Source: Dietzia massiliensis
GTDB taxonomy: Bacteria > Actinomycetota > Actinomycetes > Mycobacteriales > Mycobacteriaceae
Direction of reading: 5' to 3'
Length of the DNA stretch: 55,999 bases
NCBI RefSeq assembly: GCF_018390595.1
Contig: NZ_JAHBAV010000020.1
Span: 1 to 55,999 of the forward strand
Under the pieces are notes generated by a model that had not been told where the DNA came from, made no database searches, and saw only the letters and a list, made by a program, of their open reading frames with translations. Shown in pieces: positions 33,733 to 42,035 of the stretch; the first letter of the stretch is position 1, and every line of letters starts with the position of its first letter. The translations under genes were made by a program, and so were the position numbers.

Positions 33733-34992
33733 GTGCGCTCCGTCGAGGAACAGCTGGCTCTGGTGACGGCGGCCGCGGTCGCCCCGCGCCCCGTGCGCGT
33801 GGCGATCTCCGAGGCGCAGGGTCTGCTGTGCGCCGAGGAGGTCGTGGCCGAGCGCCCGCTCCCGTCGTTCGACCAGGCCGCGATCGACGGCTACGCGGTG
33901 CGTAGCGTCGACGTCCGGCCCGACGGCCCCGGCGACCGGGGCGGTGACGCGCCGGACGGCCCCGTGGCCCTGCCCGTGGTGGGCCAGATCTCCGCCGGCT
34001 CCCGCCAGCCCATCCGTCTGCAGCCCGGCCAGACCGTGCGCGTCGACACCGGGGCGCCGCTCCCGACCCTCGCCGACGCCGTCCTGCCGGTGGGCTGGGC
34101 CACCCCCGACGGCCGACAGATCGTCCCGACCCGCACCGTCCGCACCGGTGACTACGTCCGCCGCATCGGCGACGACGTCCAGCCCGGCGACGTGGCCGTC
34201 CGCGCCGGCAGCATCATCGGTCCCGCCCAGGTCGGCCTTCTCGCCTCCGTCGGCCGCGCCAAGGTGCTCGTGCACCCCAAGCCGCGGATGTCGGTCATCT
34301 CCGTGGGCGACGAACTCGTGGACGTCGACGGCCGACCCGGCACCGGGCAGGTCTACGACGTCAACTCCTACGCCCTCACCGCCGCCGGCCGTGACGCCGG
34401 TGCCGACGTCCACCGGGTGGGCATCGCCAGCACCGAGCCGTCACGACTGCGCGAGGTGCTCGAGGGTCAGCTCGTCCGCAGTGAACTCGTCGTGGTCTCC
34501 GGCGCCGCCGGGGGAGAGGCCACCACCCGGATCCGCCAGGTCATGGCCGAGCTCGGGCAGATCGAGGTCAACCGCGTCGCCATGCACCCCGGGTCGGTGC
34601 AGGGCTTCGGCCGGCTCGGTCGCGACGAGGTCCCCACCTTCCTGCTGCCGTCCAACCCGGTGAGCGCGCTGGTGGTGTTCGAGATCATGGTGCGGCCCCT
34701 CATCCGCATCGCGCTGGGCAAGCGTCAGCCCATGCGTCGCACCGTCCGCGCCCGCACGGTGGCACCCATCTCGTCGGTCGAGGGGCGGCGGGGTTACCTG
34801 CGCGGCCAGCTCATGCGCGACACGGACACGGGTGAGTACCTGGTCCGTGCTCTCGGCGGCGCCCAGGGGTCTTCCACCCACCTGCTCGCGTCGCTCGCGG
34901 AGGCCAACTGCCTCGTCGTGATCGATCCCGGCGTCACCGCCGTGAGGGCGGGTGACGAGGTCGACGTGATGTTCCTCGCCCAGCGGGGGTGA
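33733..34992 (+). CDS. moeA1: MoeA/gephyrin-like protein (molybdopterin molybdotransferase or divisome Glp)
   Basis: 419 residues from GTG 33733, which has AAGGAG at ideal distance; GTG 33706 does not. MoeA domains are all present: FDQAAIDGYAVRS (about 44–56), the MPT-binding domain with ISVGDELVDVDG (about 192–203) and a C-terminal beta domain. MoeA inserts molybdate into molybdopterin. The paralogue between galU and rimJ–glpR in Corynebacterium is, from memory, the gephyrin-like division protein Glp that binds FtsZ and the membrane receptor GlpR. The same neighbours here make that role likely. It overlaps rimJ by 4 bp. Confidence 0.9.
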   Translation: MRSVEEQLALVTAAAVAPRPVRVAISEAQGLLCAEEVVAERPLPSFDQAAIDGYAVRSVDVRPDGPGDRGGDAPDGPVALPVVGQISAGSRQPIRLQPGQTVRVDTGAPLPTLADAVLPVGWATPDGRQIVPTRTVRTGDYVRRIGDDVQPGDVAVRAGSIIGPAQVGLLASVGRAKVLVHPKPRMSVISVGDELVDVDGRPGTGQVYDVNSYALTAAGRDAGADVHRVGIASTEPSRLREVLEGQLVRSELVVVSGAAGGEATTRIRQVMAELGQIEVNRVAMHPGSVQGFGRLGRDEVPTFLLPSNPVSALVVFEIMVRPLIRIALGKRQPMRRTVRARTVAPISSVEGRRGYLRGQLMRDTDTGEYLVRALGGAQGSSTHLLASLAEANCLVVIDPGVTAVRAGDEVDVMFLAQRG

Positions 34993-35669
34993 GCCGGGGC
35001 GTGAGCGGCGTGTGGGACGCGTTGACCGCCGACACGGCCGCCCATCCCGGGTGGCCCCTCCAGGCGGGGCCGCTGCGCGTGCCCGCGGGCGTGGTCACCC
35101 TGCGGCCGGTCCGCCGGCGCGACGCGCGCGACTGGTCGTCGCTGCGGCTGTTCGAGAGGGACTACCTCGAACCGTGGGAGCCGACCGTGGAGGGCCGGTG
35201 GCACGAGAACAACTCCGCGCGCGCCTGGCCGCCCATCCACGCCCAGCTCCGGCGCTACGCCCGCGCCGGGGCGACCCTGCCCGCCGCCATCGAGCTCGAC
35301 GGCCGCTTCTGCGGGCAGCTCACCGTGGGCGGCATCGTGCGCGGCGCCCTGCACTCCGGGTGGATCGGGTACTGGGTCGGCCGCCCGTTCGTCGGCGGCG
35401 GGGTGGCCACCGCGGCGCTGGCGCTGGGCGTGGACCACGCCCTGGGGCCGGGTGCTTTGCACCGCGTGGACGCGACCGTCCGGCCGGAGAACACGGCCAG
35501 TCGCGTGGTGCTCGAGAGGTGCGGATTCCGCGAGGAGGGGCTGCTGCGGCGCTACCTCCACGTGGACGGCGCGTGGCGCGATCATCTCCTGGTCGCCCGC
35601 ACCCGCGAGGAGCACGGCCGGGGCGCGGTGGCGGCGCTCGTCGAGGCCGGCCGGGCCCGGCGCGTCTGA
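34989..35669 (+). CDS. rimJ: GNAT family N-acetyltransferase, RimJ-like
   Basis: 226 residues; GTG start overlapping the moeA stop (GTGA). The GNAT fold is clear: VTLRPVRRRDARDWSSLR (about 36–53) and the acetyl-CoA loop IGYWVGRPFVGGGVATAALALGVDHAL (about 122–148), then the RimJ/RimL-type VRPENTASRVVLERCGFREEGLLRRYLHVDGAWRDHLLVA. It probably acetylates protein N-termini or ribosomal proteins; the actual target is unknown. Its conserved location between the moeA/glp and glpR genes is worth noting. Confidence 0.88.
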   Translation: MSRGVSGVWDALTADTAAHPGWPLQAGPLRVPAGVVTLRPVRRRDARDWSSLRLFERDYLEPWEPTVEGRWHENNSARAWPPIHAQLRRYARAGATLPAAIELDGRFCGQLTVGGIVRGALHSGWIGYWVGRPFVGGGVATAALALGVDHALGPGALHRVDATVRPENTASRVVLERCGFREEGLLRRYLHVDGAWRDHLLVARTREEHGRGAVAALVEAGRARRV

Positions 35670-35789
35670 GGATGTCCTGAGCATAGTGACCTGCGGCGCG
35701 CCGCCGCTTCACGGGGCTCGCGCGCCGTTACGGTTGGGTCCTCACCACGACGTCCCGAGTCGGGGTAGACGCTCGAGGAGGCCTGATCG

Positions 35790-37007
35790 ATGTCGAGCTC
35801 GCTGCTGATCATCCTGCTGGTGGTGGTCTGGCTGTTCGTCCTCGCGCCGATGCTCATCCGGTCGCGCAATCCCATCCGCCGCACCGGTGACGCGCTGGCG
35901 CAGACGCGCACGCTGTACTCGGGCGGCTCCGGCCGCCTGGTGCCCAGTCGTGGGCGCGCCGCGGCCGATCCCGTGCAGGCCGAGACCGAGGAGTCGGTCT
36001 TCGGGCTGCCGACCGGGGCGGGCGCGACGGACGCCGAGCTGCTCGACACCGAGACGTGGGAGCACCTGCTCGAGCAGACCCTGCGCCGCGAGGCCGCCGG
36101 CCGCCGTGGCGAGGCCGTGCGCCGCGCCATGGAGGAGCGGCGCGCCGCCGCGACCGCGGGCGAGCGCGTCCACGGCGACGAGCAGGCGTCGGAGGAGATC
36201 ACCTCGGAGATCCCGGCGGTCGTCGTGGCGGACGAGCGCGACTCGGTGCGCGCGGTGGCCTCCGTGTCGGAGCGGAGCGCGTCGGCCGTGGCCACCGAGG
36301 TCGGTGACGTGCGCGCGGACGACGCCGGTGTGGACGCGGACGAGGACGCGCGTCGGCCCGTGGTCGTCGACGGCGAGCTGGTCGAACGCTCCGCGGGGGA
36401 GCGGTCGGCCGGGTCCACGGGTCATGCCGAGGACGCGGCGGGCATCGACGAGGAGGCCGTGCTCACCCACCGCGGTCGTCGGCGTCCGGCCGAGCCCGAG
36501 GTGGAGCTCACCGACGCCGATCTGGACTTCGCCGAGCGGCGTCGTGGGCGCGGGGCCTACGACCCGATGGCGGACCGTCAGGCCGCCGAGCAGCGCGCGC
36601 ACGCCCGGCAGCGCACGGCCCTCATCCTGGTAGGCCTCTCGGTGGTCGCCGTGGTTCTGGCCCTGCTCACCGTCCCGGCGGTGTGGTGGTTCGCCGGCGG
36701 CTCCGTCCTGCTGCTCGCGGCCTACCTCACGTACCTGCGTCGTCAGGTGAAGCTGGAGGAGAGCCTGCGCCGCCGCCGCATCGAGCGCATGCGTCGCGCC
36801 CGGCTGGGCGTCGAGTCCCGCGAGGACGACGAGCTGTCGATCGTGCCGCCGCGGCTGCGCCGGCCCGGCGCGGTGGTGCTTGAGATCGACGACGAGGATC
36901 CCGCCTTCGACATGCTCGACACCTACCGCGAGGACCTGGACACCGACCCCGGTCGCCACGATCAGCGGCGTCATCACCGCGAGCCGCTGCGGCGCGCGGT
37001 GGGCTGA
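35790..37007 (+). CDS. glpR: Divisome membrane protein, GlpR/SepX-like
   Basis: 405 residues. One N-terminal membrane helix (LLIILLVVVWLFVLAPMLI, about 5–23) is followed by RSRNPIRRTGDAL and a long acidic, probably disordered region (about 50–265). Two closely spaced helices follow (about 272–310; LILVGLSVVAVVLALLTV and WWFAGGSVLLLAAYLTYL) and a basic then acidic C-terminus with RRIERMRRAR. Layout and position after galU–moeA–rimJ match corynebacterial GlpR and Streptomyces SepX, membrane partners of the cytokinetic machinery (family knowledge). GAGGAG ribosome binding site. Confidence 0.8.
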   Translation: MSSSLLIILLVVVWLFVLAPMLIRSRNPIRRTGDALAQTRTLYSGGSGRLVPSRGRAAADPVQAETEESVFGLPTGAGATDAELLDTETWEHLLEQTLRREAAGRRGEAVRRAMEERRAAATAGERVHGDEQASEEITSEIPAVVVADERDSVRAVASVSERSASAVATEVGDVRADDAGVDADEDARRPVVVDGELVERSAGERSAGSTGHAEDAAGIDEEAVLTHRGRRRPAEPEVELTDADLDFAERRRGRGAYDPMADRQAAEQRAHARQRTALILVGLSVVAVVLALLTVPAVWWFAGGSVLLLAAYLTYLRRQVKLEESLRRRRIERMRRARLGVESREDDELSIVPPRLRRPGAVVLEIDDEDPAFDMLDTYREDLDTDPGRHDQRRHHREPLRRAVG

Positions 37008-37130
37008 TCGGACCCCCGATTTGGTCGGCTGCCCGACCATGCTGGTAAGGTATTCCACGCTGCTCGAGAGGGCGGCACAGCCTCTTGGAAGAGTTCGGAA
37101 GAGGGGCATCGCGGCCCGCGAGGGCGGCGA

Positions 37131-37203
37131 GGGGCTATAGCGCAGTTGGTAGCGCGTCTCGTTCGCATCGAGAAGGTCAGGGGTTCGATTCCCCTTAGCT
37201 CCA
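37131..37203 (+). tRNA. tRNA-Ala (anticodon CGC)
   Basis: 73 bases. The acceptor GGGGCTA (37131–37137) pairs with TAGCTCC (37196–37202), followed by discriminator A at 37203. The anticodon stem TCTCG/CGAGA encloses loop TTCGCAT, giving anticodon CGC, which reads the alanine codon GCG. The T arm has GGTTCGATTCC. CCA is not encoded (CCC follows). TAAGGT at about 37047 is a plausible −10. No duplicated tRNA end or integrase is seen nearby. Confidence 0.95.
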
Positions 37204-37277
37204 CCCAAGGACTTCGAGTTCAGAGGCCGTTTCCGCGCAAGCGGGGACGGCCTTTCCGCTATCCGGGGAGGTGCGGG

Positions 37278-38570
37278 GTGGCACGTCGGGATGACAGTGC
37301 GGTCGGTCGGGCGGCCCCGGTCCGCGCGCGGTTCTCGGCCGACCCCGCTGACGTCCTGGCGTTGGCCTCCGACCCCTCACGATGGCGCGAATGGGCCGGT
37401 CCGCTGCCGATCTGGCGCTCCCACCGGCGTCTCGGTGGCCCCACGGTCCGGTCGCTTCCCGACGGCGGCGGAGAACTCGAGTGGAATCTGCCGGCGCAGT
37501 CCGCCGCTGTGCTGCCGCGGCCGGTCCTCCGGGCGGGCCTCTCACTGCTCGCGCGGCGGCTCGTCACCGAGGCCGACCGGCGGATCGCCGTCACCCGCCG
37601 GCCCAGCCTGTCGTCCCGGTTCCAGCGCGCCGGGCTGCAGCTGGTCGTCCGGCCCGTGCTAACCATCGCGCCCTTCGACGAGAAGTGGATCCGGGCGTTG
37701 CGGGCGGTCGCGACGACCGCCTCCCGTGCGACGGGGGCGCGCCGGCGGACGCGGCCCGCGCACGGTGCGCCGGTGCCGGGTCTGTGGATCGACGGGGCGG
37801 ACGACGCGCCCGGCCTACTCGTGCTGCACGGGGGCGGCTATGTCGCCGGCTCGCCAGACACGCACGCCACCATGGCCAAAGCGCTCGCCCGCCTCACCGG
37901 GACGACCACATATGTGCCCGACTACCGGCTGGCGCCCGAGCACCGGTACCCGGCCGCACTCGACGACGCGGAGGCCGCGTTCCGGCACCTCGCCGAGCGC
38001 GTCGGCGGCGCCGAGAGGGTCGCGATCGCCGGTGACTCGGCGGGCGGCGGCCTCGCGCTGGGACTGCTTGACCGTCTGCGCGGAGGCGGCGAACGACCGG
38101 CTGCTCTGGCCCTGATCAGCCCGTGGGTCGACCTCACCGAGCCCCTCGGCGGGGAGCGATCCGGCGGTGCCCTCGATCCGCTCATGCCCCCGTCCATCGC
38201 CGCCGACTGCCGCGACGCCTACGCGGGCGACACCCCGGTCGACGACCCGGGGATCTCCCCGGCCCGCCGGCCGCTCGACGCGAGCGCGCCGGCGGTCTCG
38301 ATCGTCTGCGGGGGAGACGACTTCGTGGTCGACGACGTCCGCGTCTTCGTCGACGCGAGCACCGCGCGGGGAGCGACCGTCGATCTGCGGGTGTGGCCCG
38401 GGATGGTCCACTGTTTTCCCGTCGTCGCCGGGACGCCCGAGGGCGCGTCGGCGCTCGCGGTGCTGGCCGGACACATCCGCACGGCGGTGACGGCGACCGC
38501 GGTGGACGCCGATACAGTTGGCCCCCGTGACCCAGGGGACAATCGCGGCCCGGAGACGACCGACCGGTAA
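37278..38570 (+). CDS. Alpha/beta hydrolase of the hormone-sensitive-lipase family
   Basis: 430 residues from GTG 37278, with GGGGAG 8 bases upstream; the longer frame begins inside the tRNA and is rejected. The catalytic part (about 175–400) shows the oxyanion motif VLHGGGYVAGS, DYRLAPEH, nucleophile GDSAGGGLAL, acid GGDDFVVDDV and histidine GMVHCFPV. Before it lies about 170 residues that are not typical; residues about 10–45 (FSADPADVLALASDPSRWREWAG) resemble the start of an SRPBCC/polyketide-cyclase domain. Substrates are probably short acyl esters. It overlaps the next gene by 44 bp. Confidence 0.82.
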   Translation: MARRDDSAVGRAAPVRARFSADPADVLALASDPSRWREWAGPLPIWRSHRRLGGPTVRSLPDGGGELEWNLPAQSAAVLPRPVLRAGLSLLARRLVTEADRRIAVTRRPSLSSRFQRAGLQLVVRPVLTIAPFDEKWIRALRAVATTASRATGARRRTRPAHGAPVPGLWIDGADDAPGLLVLHGGGYVAGSPDTHATMAKALARLTGTTTYVPDYRLAPEHRYPAALDDAEAAFRHLAERVGGAERVAIAGDSAGGGLALGLLDRLRGGGERPAALALISPWVDLTEPLGGERSGGALDPLMPPSIAADCRDAYAGDTPVDDPGISPARRPLDASAPAVSIVCGGDDFVVDDVRVFVDASTARGATVDLRVWPGMVHCFPVVAGTPEGASALAVLAGHIRTAVTATAVDADTVGPRDPGDNRGPETTDR

Positions 38571-38910
38571 GTGGCTGAACCTGGCCGCGGCGATCGTCTG
38601 CGAGGTCGCGGGATCGCTCGCGCTCAAGGGCGCGCTGGACAGGCCCGCGCTCTACGTCGTGGTGGTGATCGGCTACCTCGGCGCCTTCGTGTTCCTCGCC
38701 CGGACCCTGAAGGCGGGGCTGCCGCTGGGCGTGGCCTACGGCATCTGGGGAGCCACCGGGGTCGCGCTCACCGCCGGTCTGTCCGCGCTGATCTTCGCCG
38801 AGCCACTGACCCCGCTGACGGGGGCCGGTATCGCAGTCATCATCGCCGGCGTCCTGTGCGTCGAACTCGGATCCCAGCGCGCTCGCGCCCGAGCGGTAGG
38901 GGCCGCGTGA
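38527..38910 (+). CDS. Small multidrug resistance (SMR) protein, first of a pair
   Basis: 127 residues from GTG 38527 (TTG 38518 possible), overlapping the hydrolase end. Four membrane helices; the conserved proton/substrate glutamate is Glu26 in AAAIVCEVAGSLALKGAL, and LPLGVAYGIWGATGVALTA is the family GxxxAYxxW motif. SMR proteins export cationic compounds or guanidinium against protons. The next gene encodes a second SMR protein overlapping by one base, so an obligate heterodimer (EbrAB/YkkCD-like) is likely. Confidence 0.9.
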   Translation: MTQGTIAARRRPTGKWLNLAAAIVCEVAGSLALKGALDRPALYVVVVIGYLGAFVFLARTLKAGLPLGVAYGIWGATGVALTAGLSALIFAEPLTPLTGAGIAVIIAGVLCVELGSQRARARAVGAA

Positions 38911-39230
38911 TGGCATGGGGTTACCTCGTCGTCGCCATCTGTTGTGAGCTCGCGGCGACCCTCTCCCTCCGCACGGCCGTCGACGACGCCCGGTGGTACG
39001 CCGCCGTCGCGCCCGGGTACCTGATCGCGTTCGTGTTCCTGTCCCTCACGCTGGCCGCCGGCATGCCGCTCGGCGTGGCCTACGGCATCTGGACCGCTGC
39101 GGGCGTCGCGCTGGCCGCGGTGCTCAGCCGCCTGCTGTTCCGCGAGCCGCTCACGCCGATGATGGGTGCCGGGATCGTCCTCATCGCCTGCGGCGTGCTG
39201 CTCGTCGAACTCGGCGCGGACGTGCAGTAG
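38910..39230 (+). CDS. SMR protein, second of a pair
   Basis: 106 residues from ATG 38910 in a TGATG overlap with the first SMR gene. Four helices; the essential glutamate is Glu13 in VAICCELAATLSLRTA, and MPLGVAYGIWTAAGVALAA is the conserved motif. It lacks the 13-residue N-terminal extension of its partner. The close coupling and presence of Glu in both subunits suggest a functional heterodimeric exporter with antiparallel subunits. The substrate cannot be told. Confidence 0.9.
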   Translation: MAWGYLVVAICCELAATLSLRTAVDDARWYAAVAPGYLIAFVFLSLTLAAGMPLGVAYGIWTAAGVALAAVLSRLLFREPLTPMMGAGIVLIACGVLLVELGADVQ

Positions 39231-39326
39231 CGGTTAGGAGACCCTATGCCCCGCAGGTAGGCGGGGTGAGCGCCCGGCACCCGCCGCGAAACGTGCACGC
39301 GCTGTGCATAAGCGCAGGCCAAGGCC

Positions 39327-39355
39327 GTGACAGGGCTAATAGAACGGGTTACAGT
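39327..39355 (+). promoter_or_regulatory. Promoter giving a leaderless mRNA for the OYE-type gene
   Basis: GTGACA (39327–39332) and TACAGT (39350–39355) are separated by exactly 17 bases. The start codon at 39362 is only six bases beyond the −10, so transcription should begin at or next to the A of the ATG. No ribosome binding site is visible, which agrees with leaderless translation, common in Mycobacteriales. Confidence 0.6.
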
Positions 39356-39361
39356 CTGCGC

Positions 39362-40615
39362 ATGACTCTCGCGCCCGGAACACCCGCCCCCGACGTCTTC
39401 AGCCCCGGCAGGATCGGCAACGTGACGCTGCGGAACCGCATCGTCAAGGCCGCCACCTTCGAGGGCCGGTGTCCCCGTGGGCGGATCACCGACGAGCTCA
39501 TCGAGTTCCACACCGAGTACGCCCGAGGCGGGGTCGGTATGACGACCGTGGCCTACCTCGCCACGTCGCCCGAGGGTCGCACCGATAAGCACCAATATCA
39601 CTGGGGTATGGACGACGGCGGGATGCTGCGCAAGCTCACCGATTCTGTCCACAACGAGGGCGCCGCGATCTCCGCGCAGGTCGGCCACGCCGGTGCGGTC
39701 GCCAACGGCGCCTCCAACGGGATGACCCCGCTCGGTCCGTCGCGCATCCCCGCGCCCACCGGCCTGGCCATCACCAAGGCGTGCACCCTTGCCGATATCG
39801 ACCGGATCGTCGAGGACCACGTCCGGGCTGCGCGCGGCGCCTACGAGGCCGGTTTCGACGCCATCGAGGTGCACTTCGGTCACAACTACCTCGTCAGCGA
39901 GTTCCTCAGTCCGAGGCTCAACCGCCGGAAGGACGAGTACGGCGGGTCGCTGGAGAACCGCGCCCGCTTCGCCCGCCGCATCGGCCGTGCCATCCGCGAC
40001 GCCATGGGCGACACGATCGCCGTCACCATGAAGCTCAACATGGACGACGGCGTGCCCGGCGGCTTCTGGATCGACGAGGCGCGGCAGGTCGCCAGGTGGC
40101 TGGAGCAGGACGGCTCGGCCGACGCGCTGGTGATGACCGTCGGCAGCTCCCTGCTCAACCCGATCTACCTGTTCAAGGGTGACGCGCCGCTGGAGGAGTT
40201 CGCCGCCACCCAGCCCCCCGTGATCAAGATGGGCATGAAGGTCGTCGGACCGAAGATGTTCAAGGAGTACCCGTACACCGACGCGTATATGTTCGACGAC
40301 GCCCGCCAGATTCGCGAGGCCGTCGACCTGCCGATGATGCTGCTCGGCGGCATCGTCGACCGCCCGTCCATCGACAAGGCGATGAACGCGGGCTTCGAGT
40401 TCGTCGCCATGGGCCGCGCTCTGCTGCGCGAGCCTGACTTCCCCAACAAGCTCAGGGAGGACGAGCGTCGTCGCTCGCTGTGTCTCCACTGCAACCGGTG
40501 CATGGCCACCATCTACAGCGGGAGCCGGTGCGTGCTGCGCGAGTACGTGCCGCCGATCCCGCCGCGCGGCGGCCACGACACGCTCCAGGCGACCAAGCTC
40601 ACGCCGCAGGTCTGA
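39362..40615 (+). CDS. NADH:flavin oxidoreductase (Old Yellow Enzyme family)
   Basis: 417 residues. TIM-barrel flavoenzyme motifs: SPGRIGNVTLRNRIVKAAT (about 14–32), AQVGHAGAVANG (about 100), the catalytic region VHFGHNYLVSEFLSPRLNRRKDEYGGSLENRARFA (about 170–205) and FMN-phosphate binding LLGGIVDRPSIDKAM … FVAMGRALLREPDF. The C-terminal CLHCNRCMATIYSGSRC (about 379–395) has three cysteines. These recall the iron–sulfur segment of 2,4-dienoyl-CoA-reductase-type members, but only part of that site is clear. It reduces activated C=C bonds of unknown substrates. Start chosen from the leaderless promoter. Confidence 0.87.
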   Translation: MTLAPGTPAPDVFSPGRIGNVTLRNRIVKAATFEGRCPRGRITDELIEFHTEYARGGVGMTTVAYLATSPEGRTDKHQYHWGMDDGGMLRKLTDSVHNEGAAISAQVGHAGAVANGASNGMTPLGPSRIPAPTGLAITKACTLADIDRIVEDHVRAARGAYEAGFDAIEVHFGHNYLVSEFLSPRLNRRKDEYGGSLENRARFARRIGRAIRDAMGDTIAVTMKLNMDDGVPGGFWIDEARQVARWLEQDGSADALVMTVGSSLLNPIYLFKGDAPLEEFAATQPPVIKMGMKVVGPKMFKEYPYTDAYMFDDARQIREAVDLPMMLLGGIVDRPSIDKAMNAGFEFVAMGRALLREPDFPNKLREDERRRSLCLHCNRCMATIYSGSRCVLREYVPPIPPRGGHDTLQATKLTPQV

Positions 40616-40749
40616 GAGAGCAGGTCTGAGAGGAGGCCCGAGAGAGGGGACGCGCCCGACCGACACCGCCTCGACGGCACCCGCGGGCCGCTACGGTGAG
40701 CACATCAGGCGGTCCGCTGCCGACGACGCGGGCCGGGACAGGGGAGCAG

Positions 40750-41613
40750 ATGTCGAGGCGACGCATCAGGGAGTACCGGGGCAAGGTCTGCGTGGTGACG
40801 GGCGCGGCCAGCGGGATCGGGCGGTCGACGGCGATCCGACTCGCTCGTGAGGGCGCTCGGCTCGTCCTCACCGACCGTGACGCCGACGGGCTGGCCTCGG
40901 TCGAGCAGGCCTGCCGCGACGCGGGTGCGCCCGTCCTGGCCGCCGAGGCGCTCGACATCACCGACCACGACGCGGTCCTCGTCTTCGGCGAGCGCGTCAT
41001 CGCCGCGCACGGGGCCCCCGACGCGGTCTTCCACGTCGCGGGCAACTCGGCATGGGGTCGACCAGACCTGCTCGAGCACCGCGTGTGGCGGTCGATGGTC
41101 GAGGTCAACCTCATGGGCACCGTCCACGTGGTGGAGGCGTTCGTGCCGGCCATGATGACGGCCGGTAAGCCCTCGGCCCTCGCTCTGGTCTCCTCGGCCG
41201 CCGGTCTGCTCGGCCTGCCGTGGCACGCCGCCTACAGCGCCGCCAAGTTCGGCATCCGCGGGATCGCCGAGGTGCTGCGCTTCGACCTGGCGCCCTACGA
41301 CATCGGGGTGCACCTGGTCTGCCCCGGCGGCGTCGACACCCCGCTGGTCGAGAGCATCGAGATCGCGGGCGTCGACCGCTCCACCCCTGAGGTCGCCAAG
41401 ACAGTCGACCAGTTCCGGCGTCACGCGGTCACCCCGGACGAGGCGGCCGAGAAGATGCTCGAGGGGGTGCGGAAGGGCCGCTACATCGTCTACACCTCGC
41501 CGGACGTCCGCGTGGGGTTCGCGGCCCAGCGGTTCGCCCCGCCGCTGTACAACCTGGCGATGACGCTTCTCAACCGCCGGATCACCAAGGTCGGACAGGG
41601 CATCCTCCCGTGA
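40750..41613 (+). CDS. Short-chain dehydrogenase/reductase
   Basis: 287 residues from ATG 40750, with GGGGAG 6 bases upstream; the in-frame start at 40696 is weaker. Classical SDR: NAD(P)-binding VVTGAASGIGRSTAI (about 13–27), catalytic Ser in ALVSSAAGLLG and YSAAKFGIRG (Tyr/Lys, about 163–172). D38-like aspartate in LVLTDRDADG suggests NAD rather than NADP. Residues after 240 form a longer membrane-prone tail. It is coupled to a DoxX gene by overlap; the substrate is unknown. Confidence 0.9.
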   Translation: MSRRRIREYRGKVCVVTGAASGIGRSTAIRLAREGARLVLTDRDADGLASVEQACRDAGAPVLAAEALDITDHDAVLVFGERVIAAHGAPDAVFHVAGNSAWGRPDLLEHRVWRSMVEVNLMGTVHVVEAFVPAMMTAGKPSALALVSSAAGLLGLPWHAAYSAAKFGIRGIAEVLRFDLAPYDIGVHLVCPGGVDTPLVESIEIAGVDRSTPEVAKTVDQFRRHAVTPDEAAEKMLEGVRKGRYIVYTSPDVRVGFAAQRFAPPLYNLAMTLLNRRITKVGQGILP

Positions 41614-42017
41614 GGGGGATGGAGACCCTCCGTGACGCCGCCATTCTGCTGGCCCGCGTGGGCATCGGCGTGGTGTTCGTCGCGCACGGGTGGCAGAAGT
41701 TCTTCACGCTCGGGTTGGCGCGGGTGGGGGAGCAGTTCGCGGGCTACGGCATCCCGCAGCCGGAGATCACCGCGGCGATCGTCGCCGGGGTCGAACTCGT
41801 GGCCGGTGTCGCCCTCGTCGCCGGCCTGCTCACCCCGCTCGCCGGGATCCTCCTCGGCGTGGACATGGCCGGCGCCCTGTACTTCGTGCACGCCACCCAC
41901 GGCCCGTTCGTCACGCAGAACGGCTGGGAGCTCGTCGTGGCGCTCGGCGTGGGGGCGTTGCTCATCGCCGCCGTCGGCGCCGGGAGGTTCAGTATCGACA
42001 GGCTGCTGGGCGGCTGA
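41610..42017 (+). CDS. DoxX family membrane protein
   Basis: 135 residues, GTG start overlapping the SDR stop (GTGA); ATG 41619 is possible. Four membrane helices with the DoxX signature VGIGVVFVAHGWQKFF (about 17–32) and AGVELVAGVALVAGLLTPLAGILLGVDMAGAL. DoxX proteins are quinone-linked or scaffold components in redox and thiol-stress complexes. Coupled with an SDR and near a flavin reductase, it probably belongs to a redox function here, but no partner is proven. Confidence 0.87.
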   Translation: MRGMETLRDAAILLARVGIGVVFVAHGWQKFFTLGLARVGEQFAGYGIPQPEITAAIVAGVELVAGVALVAGLLTPLAGILLGVDMAGALYFVHATHGPFVTQNGWELVVALGVGALLIAAVGAGRFSIDRLLGG

Positions 42018-42035
42018 CGCCGGCGGCGGGGTGTC

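Noticed and set aside
37131..42017. Genomic island integrated at the tRNA-Ala
   Set aside because: No integrase, no repeated tRNA 3' end further along, and gene style resembles the rest of the window; the block is only an accessory-looking run.
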